This document shows, in pieces, positions 7,847 through 15,039 of a DNA stretch of 64,000 nt (position 1 is its first letter; each line of letters starts with the position of its first letter). The position numbers and the translations under genes are program-made. Source of the stretch: Bacteriovorax sp. BAL6_X (GTDB lineage Bacteria > Bdellovibrionota > Bacteriovoracia > Bacteriovoracales > Bacteriovoracaceae); NCBI RefSeq assembly GCF_000443995.1, contig NZ_AUMC01000006.1, positions 124,001 through 188,000 of the forward strand. The letters are read 5' to 3'. The notes beneath the pieces were generated by a model. It searched no databases. It had not been told where the DNA came from and was given only the letters and a program-made list of their open reading frames with translations.

Positions 7847-8313
7847 AGATATGTAGCTACAACTTTTGCTAAAACAGTAATGAAAGAATCTCTTTCATCA
7901 ATTTGATAATAGTTATTAAACTCATAACTATCTAATTCCATTTTTAGATTCTGAGCTTCAATATCCTCAATTTTAAAATCACTCAAGATAATACTCTCAA
8001 TATCTTTAAATACCTTTTTCTCATTATCACAAAAATTATTATCTAAATGTCCAATTGTACGAACCATGTGTAAAACAAAAGACCTTCTTGCAGGTGTCTT
8101 AATTTGAGAGATCGCTTCAGCATAGTTACCAATTGGTCGATTAAAACTAAGTCCTAAAGCAACAATATCTTCCTCAGTCGCATTTAAAAGCTTGTGTGAT
8201 TTTAATTCATCGATCTTTTTCTTAAACCACTTCTCTTCTGATGAAGAGACAACGCCATCCATATGTATAAGACTTAAGACTAACTTCCATACTTCCAATA
8301 GTTCTTTATCCAT
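7843..8313 (-). CDS. TerB-like protein
   Basis: A 156-residue, all-helical soluble protein. The N-terminal part carries the pattern of TerB-like domains: SLIHMDGVVSSSEEKWFKKK resembles the hydrophobic-x2-DG-x-hydrophobic-x3-E signature seen in tellurite resistance TerB and DnaJ-associated TerB-like domains. Such domains bind divalent metal at acidic residues and often act as membrane-associated scaffolds. It is first in a two-gene leftward unit and overlaps the zinc-ribbon membrane protein gene by 4 nt. The exact role is unknown. Confidence 0.65.
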   Translation of the reverse strand: MDKELLEVWKLVLSLIHMDGVVSSSEEKWFKKKIDELKSHKLLNATEEDIVALGLSFNRPIGNYAEAISQIKTPARRSFVLHMVRTIGHLDNNFCDNEKKVFKDIESIILSDFKIEDIEAQNLKMELDSYEFNNYYQIDERDSFITVLAKVVATYL

Positions 8314-8436
8314 CTAACTTCCTCTCAAAAATCATTATAAATAAATATCGGAATAAAGAAGTAGAATTGTGAACAAAATCACAGGCCTAAGCGAAACACC
8401 AGAAACACAAATTAACTATCTGAAATTATGAAATAA

Positions 8437-8462
8437 AAAAGCCTCCAGTACGGAGGCTTTTT
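8437..8462 (-). terminator. Rho-independent terminator of the fabH gene
   Basis: GCCTCC (8441-8446) pairs with GGAGGC (8452-8457), extended by A/T pairs on both sides; read leftward the A-rich left flank supplies the U tract after the fabH stop at 8497. The stem sequence is the same as that of the terminator at 6592. Confidence 0.8.
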
Positions 8463-8467
8463 AGCAG

Positions 8468-8493
8468 TTGCGAAACCAAAGGTGCATGGCACC
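8468..8493. repeat. REP-like dispersed repeat, single copy
   Basis: The sequence from TTGCGAAACC to GGTGCATGGCACC is found again, identically over 25 bases, in inverted orientation at 61802-61826, and with one mismatch at 61829-61853. The 3' half contains a small palindrome (GGTGC ATG GCACC). It lies between the fabH stop and its terminator, within the 3' untranslated region. Confidence 0.75.
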
Positions 8494-8496
8494 CTT

Positions 8497-9516
8497 TTAC
8501 ACGCGGTAGAGAGAAGCGGCCCAAGTAAAACCAGCACCGAATGCAGCACTTGCCACAAGCATACCAGGCTTAAGAACGCCTTCTTTCATCGCATCGTGCA
8601 TTCCTAGAGGAATTGTCGCAGCAGTTGTATTTCCATATTTTTGAATTGTGTTGAAAACTTTCTCTTCAGGAATTCCCATCACCTCTGCAACTTTAGAGTT
8701 GATTCTTAAGTTTGCTTGGTGGAATAAGAAAACATCAACGTCGTCAACTGTTACACCATTTTTGGCCATTAGCTTTGAAAGTGCTTCTGTCATTCTTTTT
8801 ACAGCGTGAACGAAAACAGTTTTCCCATTCATCTGTGGGTAGTGTAGTTTTTCATCAAGCATGGCCTGTGAAAGTCTTTCAGTTGAATCAAAACCAGTCC
8901 CCGCAGCTGGAAGCCAAAGTTCTTTTGCATACTTTCCTTCACTATGAAGAGAGGCATCGATAAAACACGGTTCAGTCTTCTTATCATTAACTTCTGTTGC
9001 ACTCATAACGATAGCACCTGCACCATCACCAAAGAGTACAGAAACATTTCTCCCCTCTGGAGTTTGATCTAAACCTTTTGAGTGAACTTCAGCACCAACA
9101 ACAAGAATATTCTTATTTGAACCACTAGCAATAAATTTATCGGCAACAGTCATGGCATAAAGAAAGCCTGAACACTGTTGACGAATATCAATAGCAGGAA
9201 TTTCAGACAGGCCAAGCTTGTCTTGTAGGAAACAACCTGTCCCCGGAAAGTCAAAGTCAGGAGAGAGAGTCGCTAAGATAATCATGTCGATATCTTCTTT
9301 ATTAATGCCTGCATTTACGATGGCCTCTTCGCTCGCTTTTAGAGCAAGATCTGAAGTTGAAGTCTTTGCATCGGCCCAATGACGTTGCTCAATTCCAGTA
9401 CGCTGAACAATCCATTCATTAGATGTATTCATCATTTCTTCGATATCTGAATTTTTAAAAACCTGTGGTGGAACGTAAGAACCCACACCAATAATTTTAC
9501 TTGCCAAAACACCCAT
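8497..9516 (-). CDS. fabH: 3-oxoacyl-[acyl-carrier-protein] synthase III (KAS III)
   Basis: A 339-residue thiolase-fold enzyme that condenses acetyl-CoA with malonyl-ACP to start fatty acid synthesis. The N-terminus has the family text TSNEWIVQRTGIEQRHWA. The catalytic triad is complete: Cys near residue 114 (QQCSGFLYA), His near 265 (FLFHQANLRI) and Asn near 295 (KYGNTTAATIP). Length is usual (about 320-340). The start has an AAAAGGAAAT ribosome site. The gene is alone, with a REP-like repeat and a terminator downstream, so it is not in a fab cluster; a paralogous role in special lipid synthesis cannot be excluded. Confidence 0.9.
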   Translation of the reverse strand: MGVLASKIIGVGSYVPPQVFKNSDIEEMMNTSNEWIVQRTGIEQRHWADAKTSTSDLALKASEEAIVNAGINKEDIDMIILATLSPDFDFPGTGCFLQDKLGLSEIPAIDIRQQCSGFLYAMTVADKFIASGSNKNILVVGAEVHSKGLDQTPEGRNVSVLFGDGAGAIVMSATEVNDKKTEPCFIDASLHSEGKYAKELWLPAAGTGFDSTERLSQAMLDEKLHYPQMNGKTVFVHAVKRMTEALSKLMAKNGVTVDDVDVFLFHQANLRINSKVAEVMGIPEEKVFNTIQKYGNTTAATIPLGMHDAMKEGVLKPGMLVASAAFGAGFTWAASLYRV

Positions 9517-9734
9517 AGTATTTCCTTTTCATAAATTTTCTTACATTTGAATTGGTGAATGATATCTTTTCAATTTATCACAAGATTCGCCTACGCGATA
9601 GAGAGGACACTTACAATTTTATTTTTCTTAAATTGCCCCGATGTGATTTTTATGGGCCATTTCTTGCTCCGTTTTTTTATTGGCCAAGATATGTTTTCTT
9701 GTTAAAGTATAATCATTCCAAGGAAGGAATTAAA

Positions 9735-10634
9735 ATGACTAAGCTTAGTCACCTTTTGGTGTTAATCTACATTCTAACGAGTTTCAATACGCAAGCAGCG
9801 TATAGCTCAACCCAGCTGACGAATTACTCCTACTACCCAGAGGATACGACTCAGTTCATCTCAAGAACCCTTATTAGAGCAAAGAAGAATTCTGATCTTA
9901 ACCCTTCAGAGAAAATTAAAGAAAAACTAAGAGAAATTATAATTTCTGCTCATATTAGAACACCTAATCAAAAAGACACCTTGGCCAGTGATTGTACAAA
10001 TAGACAAAATTGCTTTATGCAAAGAACACCTCGTAATTATAAAGAAGCGAGAAAGTACCTTTTTGGAGATGTCTATCTTCAAACATCAACAAAAGGTCTC
10101 TACGTAAAAGATATTTACTGTAACCAAGAAGTTGGTAAAGAAAATGGTGTTGGTAGAATGCAAATACCTAACCACCAAGTCATGAATTGTGAACACAGCT
10201 GGCCACAATCAAGATTTAACCCTAGAGAAAATCGCAATACACAAAAGAATGATCTTCACCATTTGTTTCCTGCAAACTCAAGAGCAAACTCATCACGCAG
10301 TAATCACCCATTTGGCGAAGTTAATGGAAGAGTTGTGAATTCTAATTGTCAGGTTTCGCATATTGGTGAAGTCGATTATGCAAATGAAACAACAACATCA
10401 TTTGAACCACCTGAAGAAATTAGAGGTAATATCGCAAGAGCTCTTTTCTACTTCTCAACTCGCTACAATCTTCCTATTGATGAAGCACAGGAGTTCTATT
10501 TGAGAAAGTGGCATAATGATGATCCTGTTGATGCATTTGAGGAACAAATTAATAATCGAATTTTTGAAATTCAAAATAGTCGTAATCCATTTATCGACGA
10601 TGAAACTCTAGTTGATGCTATTAAAGATTTTTAA
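9735..10634 (+). CDS. endA: Secreted endonuclease I family nuclease (EndA/NucM type)
   Basis: A 300-residue exported protein with signal peptide (MTKLSHLLVLIYILTSFNTQAAY). The ATG at 9735 is chosen over an upstream in-frame ATG at 9552 because it has an AAGGAA ribosome site, begins a signal peptide and lies downstream of a TATAAT at 9708-9713. The endonuclease I signature is intact: NCEHSWPQSRF near residue 152, then NDLHHLFPANSRANSSR and HPFGEV, with the His that acts as general base and the metal-binding Asn/His. These non-specific nucleases degrade DNA (and RNA) in the periplasm or outside. In a predator the role in digesting prey nucleic acid is a reasonable inference. The next gene overlaps its end by 20 nt. 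Confidence 0.88.
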   Translation: MTKLSHLLVLIYILTSFNTQAAYSSTQLTNYSYYPEDTTQFISRTLIRAKKNSDLNPSEKIKEKLREIIISAHIRTPNQKDTLASDCTNRQNCFMQRTPRNYKEARKYLFGDVYLQTSTKGLYVKDIYCNQEVGKENGVGRMQIPNHQVMNCEHSWPQSRFNPRENRNTQKNDLHHLFPANSRANSSRSNHPFGEVNGRVVNSNCQVSHIGEVDYANETTTSFEPPEEIRGNIARALFYFSTRYNLPIDEAQEFYLRKWHNDDPVDAFEEQINNRIFEIQNSRNPFIDDETLVDAIKDF

Positions 10635-11058
10635 ACTTACCATTCTACTAGTCTTTGCAAACTTTATTGCTTCATGTGCAACAAAGCAAGCACCAGTAAA
10701 ACCTCTCACGCAAAGAGAAAGACAGCTTCTCTACTATAAGAAGCTTCGTGCATACAAATGGGATGAAATTACAAAAAAACGTAATCAGCAACAACGCCGC
10801 TATCACAAGAATAAGAAAATTACTGTTGATACAAGAAAGAAGAAAGTTGCTCCTAAGCCTAAAAAAAAATCATCGGTCATTCCTGTTAATCCCAATGAAC
10901 AACGAATTGAAATCGAACAACTAATTTCTTTCCATTGTATAAAAGAGCGAATGGATAATTGTGATGAATTATCGACTAGAATCTACGAAAAATGCCTCCA
11001 AGAGTTTAACCCTGGAGACAAGAGACTTACAAACTGTGTAACAAAAGCTCTTAGATAA
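10615..11058 (+). CDS. Small basic lipoprotein
   Basis: A 147-residue protein with a lipoprotein signal peptide ending in the lipobox FIASC (MLLKIFKLTILLVFANFIASC). The mature part is strongly basic (KKITVDTRKKKVAPKPKKK) and ends with four spaced cysteines (FHCIKERMDNCDELSTRIYE, KCLQEFNPGD, NCVTKALR) that could form two disulfides. The ATG at 10615 is used; a TTG at 10612 is adjacent. It overlaps the nuclease gene by 20 nt and is presumably translated from the same message. Function unknown. Confidence 0.75.
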   Translation: MLLKIFKLTILLVFANFIASCATKQAPVKPLTQRERQLLYYKKLRAYKWDEITKKRNQQQRRYHKNKKITVDTRKKKVAPKPKKKSSVIPVNPNEQRIEIEQLISFHCIKERMDNCDELSTRIYEKCLQEFNPGDKRLTNCVTKALR

Positions 11059-11357
11059 TTATTCATTACCTACTTTCTTTTCTAACTCTTTTTTAAAATC
11101 TTTGAGTTCTTTTTCAGTTTTCTTTTTAAGTTCTTCTTGCTTCTTCTTTAAGGCCTCTTTCTGCTTACGTCTCTCCATCAGATCACGTACAACCCCTACT
11201 CGTTCAGCATTAGGCCTACTTGCTTTCCCAGCTTCTCTTCATCCTCCTCACTAACAGCATCTTTTGTCTTTGGTTTGACTTTTGAAAAGTGCCAATATGC
11301 CTTTACTAGGTCCTTGGCCTCTTGCTCCTCGAGCTTTAACCTTTCCTTTAAATTCAT
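11059..11357 (-). pseudogene. Small charged coiled-coil protein gene interrupted by one frameshift
   Basis: From the ATG at 11357 (GGAG ribosome site six bases before) the first frame gives MNLKERLKLEEQEAKDLVKA, then YWHFSKVKPKTKDAVSEEDE, and stops at 11196. A neighbouring frame joins near 11230 with EAGKASRPNAERVGVVRDL and runs through a Lys/Glu-rich coiled coil (MERRKQKEALKKKQEELKKK) to a stop at 11059. Together they make a coherent charged protein of about 99 residues; the total of 299 bases is not a multiple of three, as expected for one indel. It ends exactly against the stop of the convergent lipoprotein gene. It may be a broken gene, a sequencing error, or a programmed shift. Family not recognised. 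Confidence 0.6.
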
Positions 11358-11553
11358 AGATTTCTCCTTGCCATCATGGTTGAGTGGTCAACTATATTCT
11401 ATTTGGCCATATGAATCATTTCATATCAACTTAAGATAGTTTTAGATTTTCGAACTAAGAGAAAATTAACTTTGTGTTAAGTTTTTCTATTATTTTTAAA
11501 CATTAGAGACTGGTTGTTGAGTTAAGCAAGTATCAGATGTATAATTCTATGAA

Positions 11554-12009
11554 ATGAAGAGTTTAGTAATCAATACCATTGTTAATGCAAAAGTCGATGA
11601 AATATTGAATAATTTCAACGCCGATACAATGCAGGAAGCAACACCTCCATTTATCAATTTAGAAGTACCTCGCTTCGACGGTAATTCTGTATCTGATCAA
11701 ACTCACTTAATCACTTCAATATTTGGCCACTACCAATCTTGGGTTATTGAAGTAACTCAGAAGAAGGAAACTTCAGATGGAATTATCATTCGAACAGAGG
11801 CCATTGAAACTCCATTTCCATTTATAATGTGGATCCATACATATCATATTCGCGCTATAGAAAATGGCCAAACAAAGATCACAGATAATATTAAATACAA
11901 AACTGAGAATTTTGCATTTGATTTGCTTATTTATCCAATTATCTACTTCATTATGTACTATAGAAAACCAATTCTAATGGACAAGTATAATAAAGAAATA
12001 AATATCTAA
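11554..12009 (+). CDS. SRPBCC (START-like) superfamily protein
   Basis: A 151-residue soluble protein without signal peptide. The overall pattern is START/SRPBCC-like: an N-terminal strand (MKSLVINTIVNAKVDEILNN), long antiparallel beta section (SWVIEVTQKKETSDGIIIRT; HIRAIENGQTKITDNIKYKT) and a C-terminal helix ending YYRKPILMDKYNKE. Such folds bind hydrophobic ligands. It begins a rightward cluster with the TapT and Bpt genes, starting 2 bases upstream of the next gene. Function not predictable in more detail. Confidence 0.65.
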   Translation: MKSLVINTIVNAKVDEILNNFNADTMQEATPPFINLEVPRFDGNSVSDQTHLITSIFGHYQSWVIEVTQKKETSDGIIIRTEAIETPFPFIMWIHTYHIRAIENGQTKITDNIKYKTENFAFDLLIYPIIYFIMYYRKPILMDKYNKEINI

Positions 12010-12011
12010 TT

Positions 12012-12599
12012 ATGGCCAAACGAAATCATTGTCCCAAGTGCCAACGGCCACAAAACCAGTGCCTATGTCACACAATTGAACAAGTACCTTTAGAAAATAG
12101 GCTAATCATTCTACAGGATCAAAAGGAGTCAATTCATCCTTTTAACACGGCCAGACTTGCAAAGCTCGTATCACCAGAAATTGAACTTGTGACTAGTGAG
12201 AATATAAATGAAGAGTTAATACAAGAGATTAAGCTTCTAAGGCCATTTCTACTTTTTAAAAATGAAGGATCAATTGCCCTAAAAAGTGAAAATATTCACT
12301 TATTAGAAAGTAATAATTTTATTGTTTTAGATGGAACTTGGAAGAAGGCCAGAAAGATCTATCATACATGGCCACAGTTGAGTGAGCTTCCTTGTTTTCA
12401 CTTGGAACTAAGTGATCAAAAGACAATTTATCAAAGTATTCGCAAGTCTTGCGGTGAGACCCACTTATCAACTCTTGAGGCCATCACAGAAACTCTATTT
12501 ATGCTAGGAGAGATTCAAGAAAATCAAAGAAATCAGCTTCTTGCGCCGTTAAAAGAGCTTATAAAACAACAAGAAGCCTTTCAACACAAACCCAATTAA
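12012..12599 (+). CDS. tapT: tRNA-uridine aminocarboxypropyltransferase (DTW domain, TapT type)
   Basis: A 195-residue DTW-domain protein. The N-terminal zinc knuckle (HCPKCQRPQNQCLCHTIE) is followed by QDQKESIHPFNTARL, then LDGTWKKARKIYHTW carrying the DxTW-type signature (here DGTW), and YQSIRKSCGETHLSTLEAI. Enzymes of this family transfer the 3-amino-3-carboxypropyl group of S-adenosylmethionine to uridine in tRNA (acp3U, for example at position 47). Length is typical. It starts 2 bases after the upstream gene's stop and is 15 bases from bpt, so the genes are co-transcribed. Confidence 0.85.
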   Translation: MAKRNHCPKCQRPQNQCLCHTIEQVPLENRLIILQDQKESIHPFNTARLAKLVSPEIELVTSENINEELIQEIKLLRPFLLFKNEGSIALKSENIHLLESNNFIVLDGTWKKARKIYHTWPQLSELPCFHLELSDQKTIYQSIRKSCGETHLSTLEAITETLFMLGEIQENQRNQLLAPLKELIKQQEAFQHKPN

Positions 12600-12614
12600 T
12601 GCTATCATAATCAA

Positions 12615-13325
12615 ATGAAAATGATTCTAGGCCTTCGAGTTAGCGATCTTGATCAGTGTCCTTATTTAAAAGAGGAAATGGAACAACATGAGTTCTTCTT
12701 TAGTTCTGAATTAAATGATGTTGAATTAGACTTTTTGCTTGAGCGTGGTTGGAGAAAGTTTGGCCAATTCATTTTTAGGCCCTTATGTCCCAACTGCCAA
12801 AAGTGTATTCCCATTCGAGTTGACCTTAAAAAATTCAAGCTAACAAAGAATCAATCTAAGTTTTTAAAAAGAAATCACAATAAAGGGCTGCAAGTAAAGT
12901 TTTCTCCGCTCTTATATAGACAAAAACACTTTGAAATTTACCGCCTACATGGACAAAACCGTTTTGTTGACAGTATTGATGCAACAATCATTGATAACGA
13001 AATACTATTTAAAGAAACATTTTATCGCTTCACTGGTACTCAGCTACTAAGTGAGGTTTTCTATGATAACAAATTGGTGGCCTTTGGAATTTTAGAGCAA
13101 TCCCAAAATGCATTAAGTAGCGTTTATTTTTGTTATGATCCTCAATTTGAAAAAATGAGCTTGGGCCATCTTGGTGCGCTTGCTGAAATTATGCATGCTA
13201 AGAATATGGGACTTGAATATTACTATCTTGGCTACTGGATTGAAGAGAATGATTTTATGAGATACAAGTCTCGTTACACTCCTTACCAGTTATATGACTG
13301 GAATCTAAAGAGCTGGGAGAGCTAA
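12615..13325 (+). CDS. bpt: Aspartate/glutamate leucyltransferase (bacterial Ate1-like, Bpt)
   Basis: A 236-residue enzyme that transfers leucine from Leu-tRNA to N-terminal Asp or Glu, creating primary N-degrons for ClpS/ClpAP. It shows the N-terminal Cys-containing ATE region (RPLCPNCQKCIPIRVDLKKF), the KRNHNKGL segment and the C-terminal GNAT-fold half with YYLGYWIEENDFMRYKSRYT. Length matches the family. It is the last gene of the rightward tapT-bpt unit and overlaps the convergent AlkB-like gene by 4 nt. The second N-degron enzyme (Aat) is at 53718. Confidence 0.9.
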   Translation: MKMILGLRVSDLDQCPYLKEEMEQHEFFFSSELNDVELDFLLERGWRKFGQFIFRPLCPNCQKCIPIRVDLKKFKLTKNQSKFLKRNHNKGLQVKFSPLLYRQKHFEIYRLHGQNRFVDSIDATIIDNEILFKETFYRFTGTQLLSEVFYDNKLVAFGILEQSQNALSSVYFCYDPQFEKMSLGHLGALAEIMHAKNMGLEYYYLGYWIEENDFMRYKSRYTPYQLYDWNLKSWES

Positions 13326-13948
13326 TCAACAATATAGCGAAAAGTTAAGTTGATTCTTTCATCAACTTCTTTGGCCGTCTTATTTAATTGATGCTTCCAA
13401 TTGTGTTGAAGCGCTCCTTTCATAATGAGGAGGCTCTTATCTTCAAGAACTATCTCAACTTTCTCAACAGACTTATCAAAGCGATGCTTTAATACGAATT
13501 TACGGGACTCTCCAAATGAAGCAGAAGCAATGACAGGATTTCTTCCCAGGCTAAATTCATCGTCACTATGCCAGGCCGCATAGTCTCTCCCATCACGATA
13601 TAAATTACATAGACAACCGTTAAATTGATGCTTTGTTATTTTTTCAATCTCTTCTTTTAAAATGTTTAAGCTCTCATTCCAATTATTACGAGGTAGCTTA
13701 ACACCCGAGTAACTATAATCTTTATCATCACTATACCAAGCATGTAACCTTGGAATCGCGTGGGTTTTACCATAAAGAGTAATTTCACCTTCTTGCCATC
13801 TGAGGATACTCTTCAAGTCATTAAATTCAACTTTAGTCTTTGCAAAGAAATTTGGATAATAAACGACAGTCCCGTCTTTTAGATTGTAGACGACTTCTTC
13901 GTTAACTTTCATATTATCACTTGCACCAAAGAGATTAAATTGACTCAT
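13322..13948 (-). CDS. AlkB-like 2-oxoglutarate/Fe(II)-dependent dioxygenase
   Basis: A 208-residue dioxygenase resembling AlkB and the ALKBH2/3 group, which directly repair N-alkylated bases. The iron ligands appear as WHSDDEFSLG (HxD near residue 129) and a later His (LQHNWKHQL), followed by the 2-oxoglutarate-binding Arg in RINLTFRYI. The nucleotide-recognition lid region is represented by LHAWYSDDKDYSYSG and CNLYRDGRDYAA. Gene is leftward, 15 nt after the OM barrel gene. Action on DNA versus RNA cannot be told. Confidence 0.88.
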   Translation of the reverse strand: MSQFNLFGASDNMKVNEEVVYNLKDGTVVYYPNFFAKTKVEFNDLKSILRWQEGEITLYGKTHAIPRLHAWYSDDKDYSYSGVKLPRNNWNESLNILKEEIEKITKHQFNGCLCNLYRDGRDYAAWHSDDEFSLGRNPVIASASFGESRKFVLKHRFDKSVEKVEIVLEDKSLLIMKGALQHNWKHQLNKTAKEVDERINLTFRYIVD

Positions 13949-13963
13949 TACTCTCCTTAAAAA

Positions 13964-14764
13964 TTAAAATTCAAAGTTTAATAATCCTAAATACGCTGAT
14001 GCTGCATCAAACTCATGTCCATCGATATTATATAAAGAATAACCTATTGTTAAGTAAGGATTCCAGGCCGCTAAGTTAAAGTCTATACGTGCTCCTAATT
14101 CACTAATTGTTGTATCAAGATTATAACAATAATCAACTTCGCAAAGATCAGTCTCTCCATAATTAAAGGCCATGTAAGCACCTACTCCAAAGCCACTTGT
14201 CACCATATAAGTATAAGAAAGATTCACTCCTGCACCAGAATAATCGATCTTATTTAAGATATTGTATTCAGCTCCATTCTCAAGTGTTATTGTATCGGCC
14301 TTAAGTGAGCGAATACCTAGGCCAAGTCGAAACTTATGATTATCAACTTTCTTAACTCCAGTAATTGAAAGTTCATTTCCTATTAGGTTTAAAGAACTTC
14401 CGTAAAAGTCCAATGTCGATGCAATGGCATTGATTCCAAGTTGAAATTTAAACTTGTCCTTTTCCTCTACAAAATCAGAAACTAGAACTGCTTGTGTATT
14501 TTGCACTTCCTTCGGACTTTCCTCCTCTACTACTTCAGCAGGTGCTTCCTCTACTTCTTTTTCATCTACTTTTTGTGTTGAAAGAGATTTAGCAATTTCT
14601 TTTGCCAGCTCTTGTTTAACTAGAAGGCGCATTTGCTCATCTTTTATTGTCGAATTAATCTTATCAACCTGTGCATTATACTCTTCTAATGACATCCCAA
14701 ATACTTGAGTTGATAATGCAACAATAAATAATAAAGACGAAATCTTCTTCACTTCTTCCCCCAT
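13964..14764 (-). CDS. Outer membrane beta-barrel protein
   Basis: A 266-residue exported protein with a signal peptide (VKKISSLLFIVALSTQVFG), a coiled/acidic region rich in Glu and Val (KVDEKEVEEAPAEVVEEESP) and alternating hydrophobic strands with aromatic ends, closing with the classic barrel terminus ending LLNFEF. An alternative GTG start at 14752 is preceded by GGGGGAAGAA and directly gives the signal peptide, so it may be the true start. Likely an eight- to ten-stranded OM protein with a periplasmic N-terminal segment; function unknown. Confidence 0.72.
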   Translation of the reverse strand: MGEEVKKISSLLFIVALSTQVFGMSLEEYNAQVDKINSTIKDEQMRLLVKQELAKEIAKSLSTQKVDEKEVEEAPAEVVEEESPKEVQNTQAVLVSDFVEEKDKFKFQLGINAIASTLDFYGSSLNLIGNELSITGVKKVDNHKFRLGLGIRSLKADTITLENGAEYNILNKIDYSGAGVNLSYTYMVTSGFGVGAYMAFNYGETDLCEVDYCYNLDTTISELGARIDFNLAAWNPYLTIGYSLYNIDGHEFDAASAYLGLLNFEF

Positions 14765-15039
14765 GTTCCTACTTATAGAAATAAGAGCAACATAGAGGCC
14801 AAACTTAATAATGCATTTTTAACAACTTAGATAGTCTATTGCATACTCTCTATACATAACGCCTAATCTTAGGACAATTTTAAATATTGACTACAGTTGA
14901 ATCCAAACGCCACGAAAAAGACACAGTCAAAAAGTCGTAAAAGCTGCCTAAGTATCTATAATTGCAACAAATCTTATATAATAGTTAATAGATAGACCTA
15001 TTTTCGATAAAATACTCTTATAAGGTGAGGAGAAGCGCT

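Noticed and set aside
8364-8432. GTG-started 20-codon rightward frame before the terminator at 8437
   Set aside because: Too short, with only a poor ribosome site; its association with a bidirectional terminator may be chance.
9552-9734. Upstream ATG extension of the EndA-like gene
   Set aside because: The extension lacks a signal-peptide character, overlaps the divergent fabH promoter region, and a better start at 9735 has a ribosome site and signal peptide.
14765-15039. Gap upstream of the large exported protein
   Set aside because: It has a TATAAT-like box near 14977 but no well-spaced -35; no gene found.
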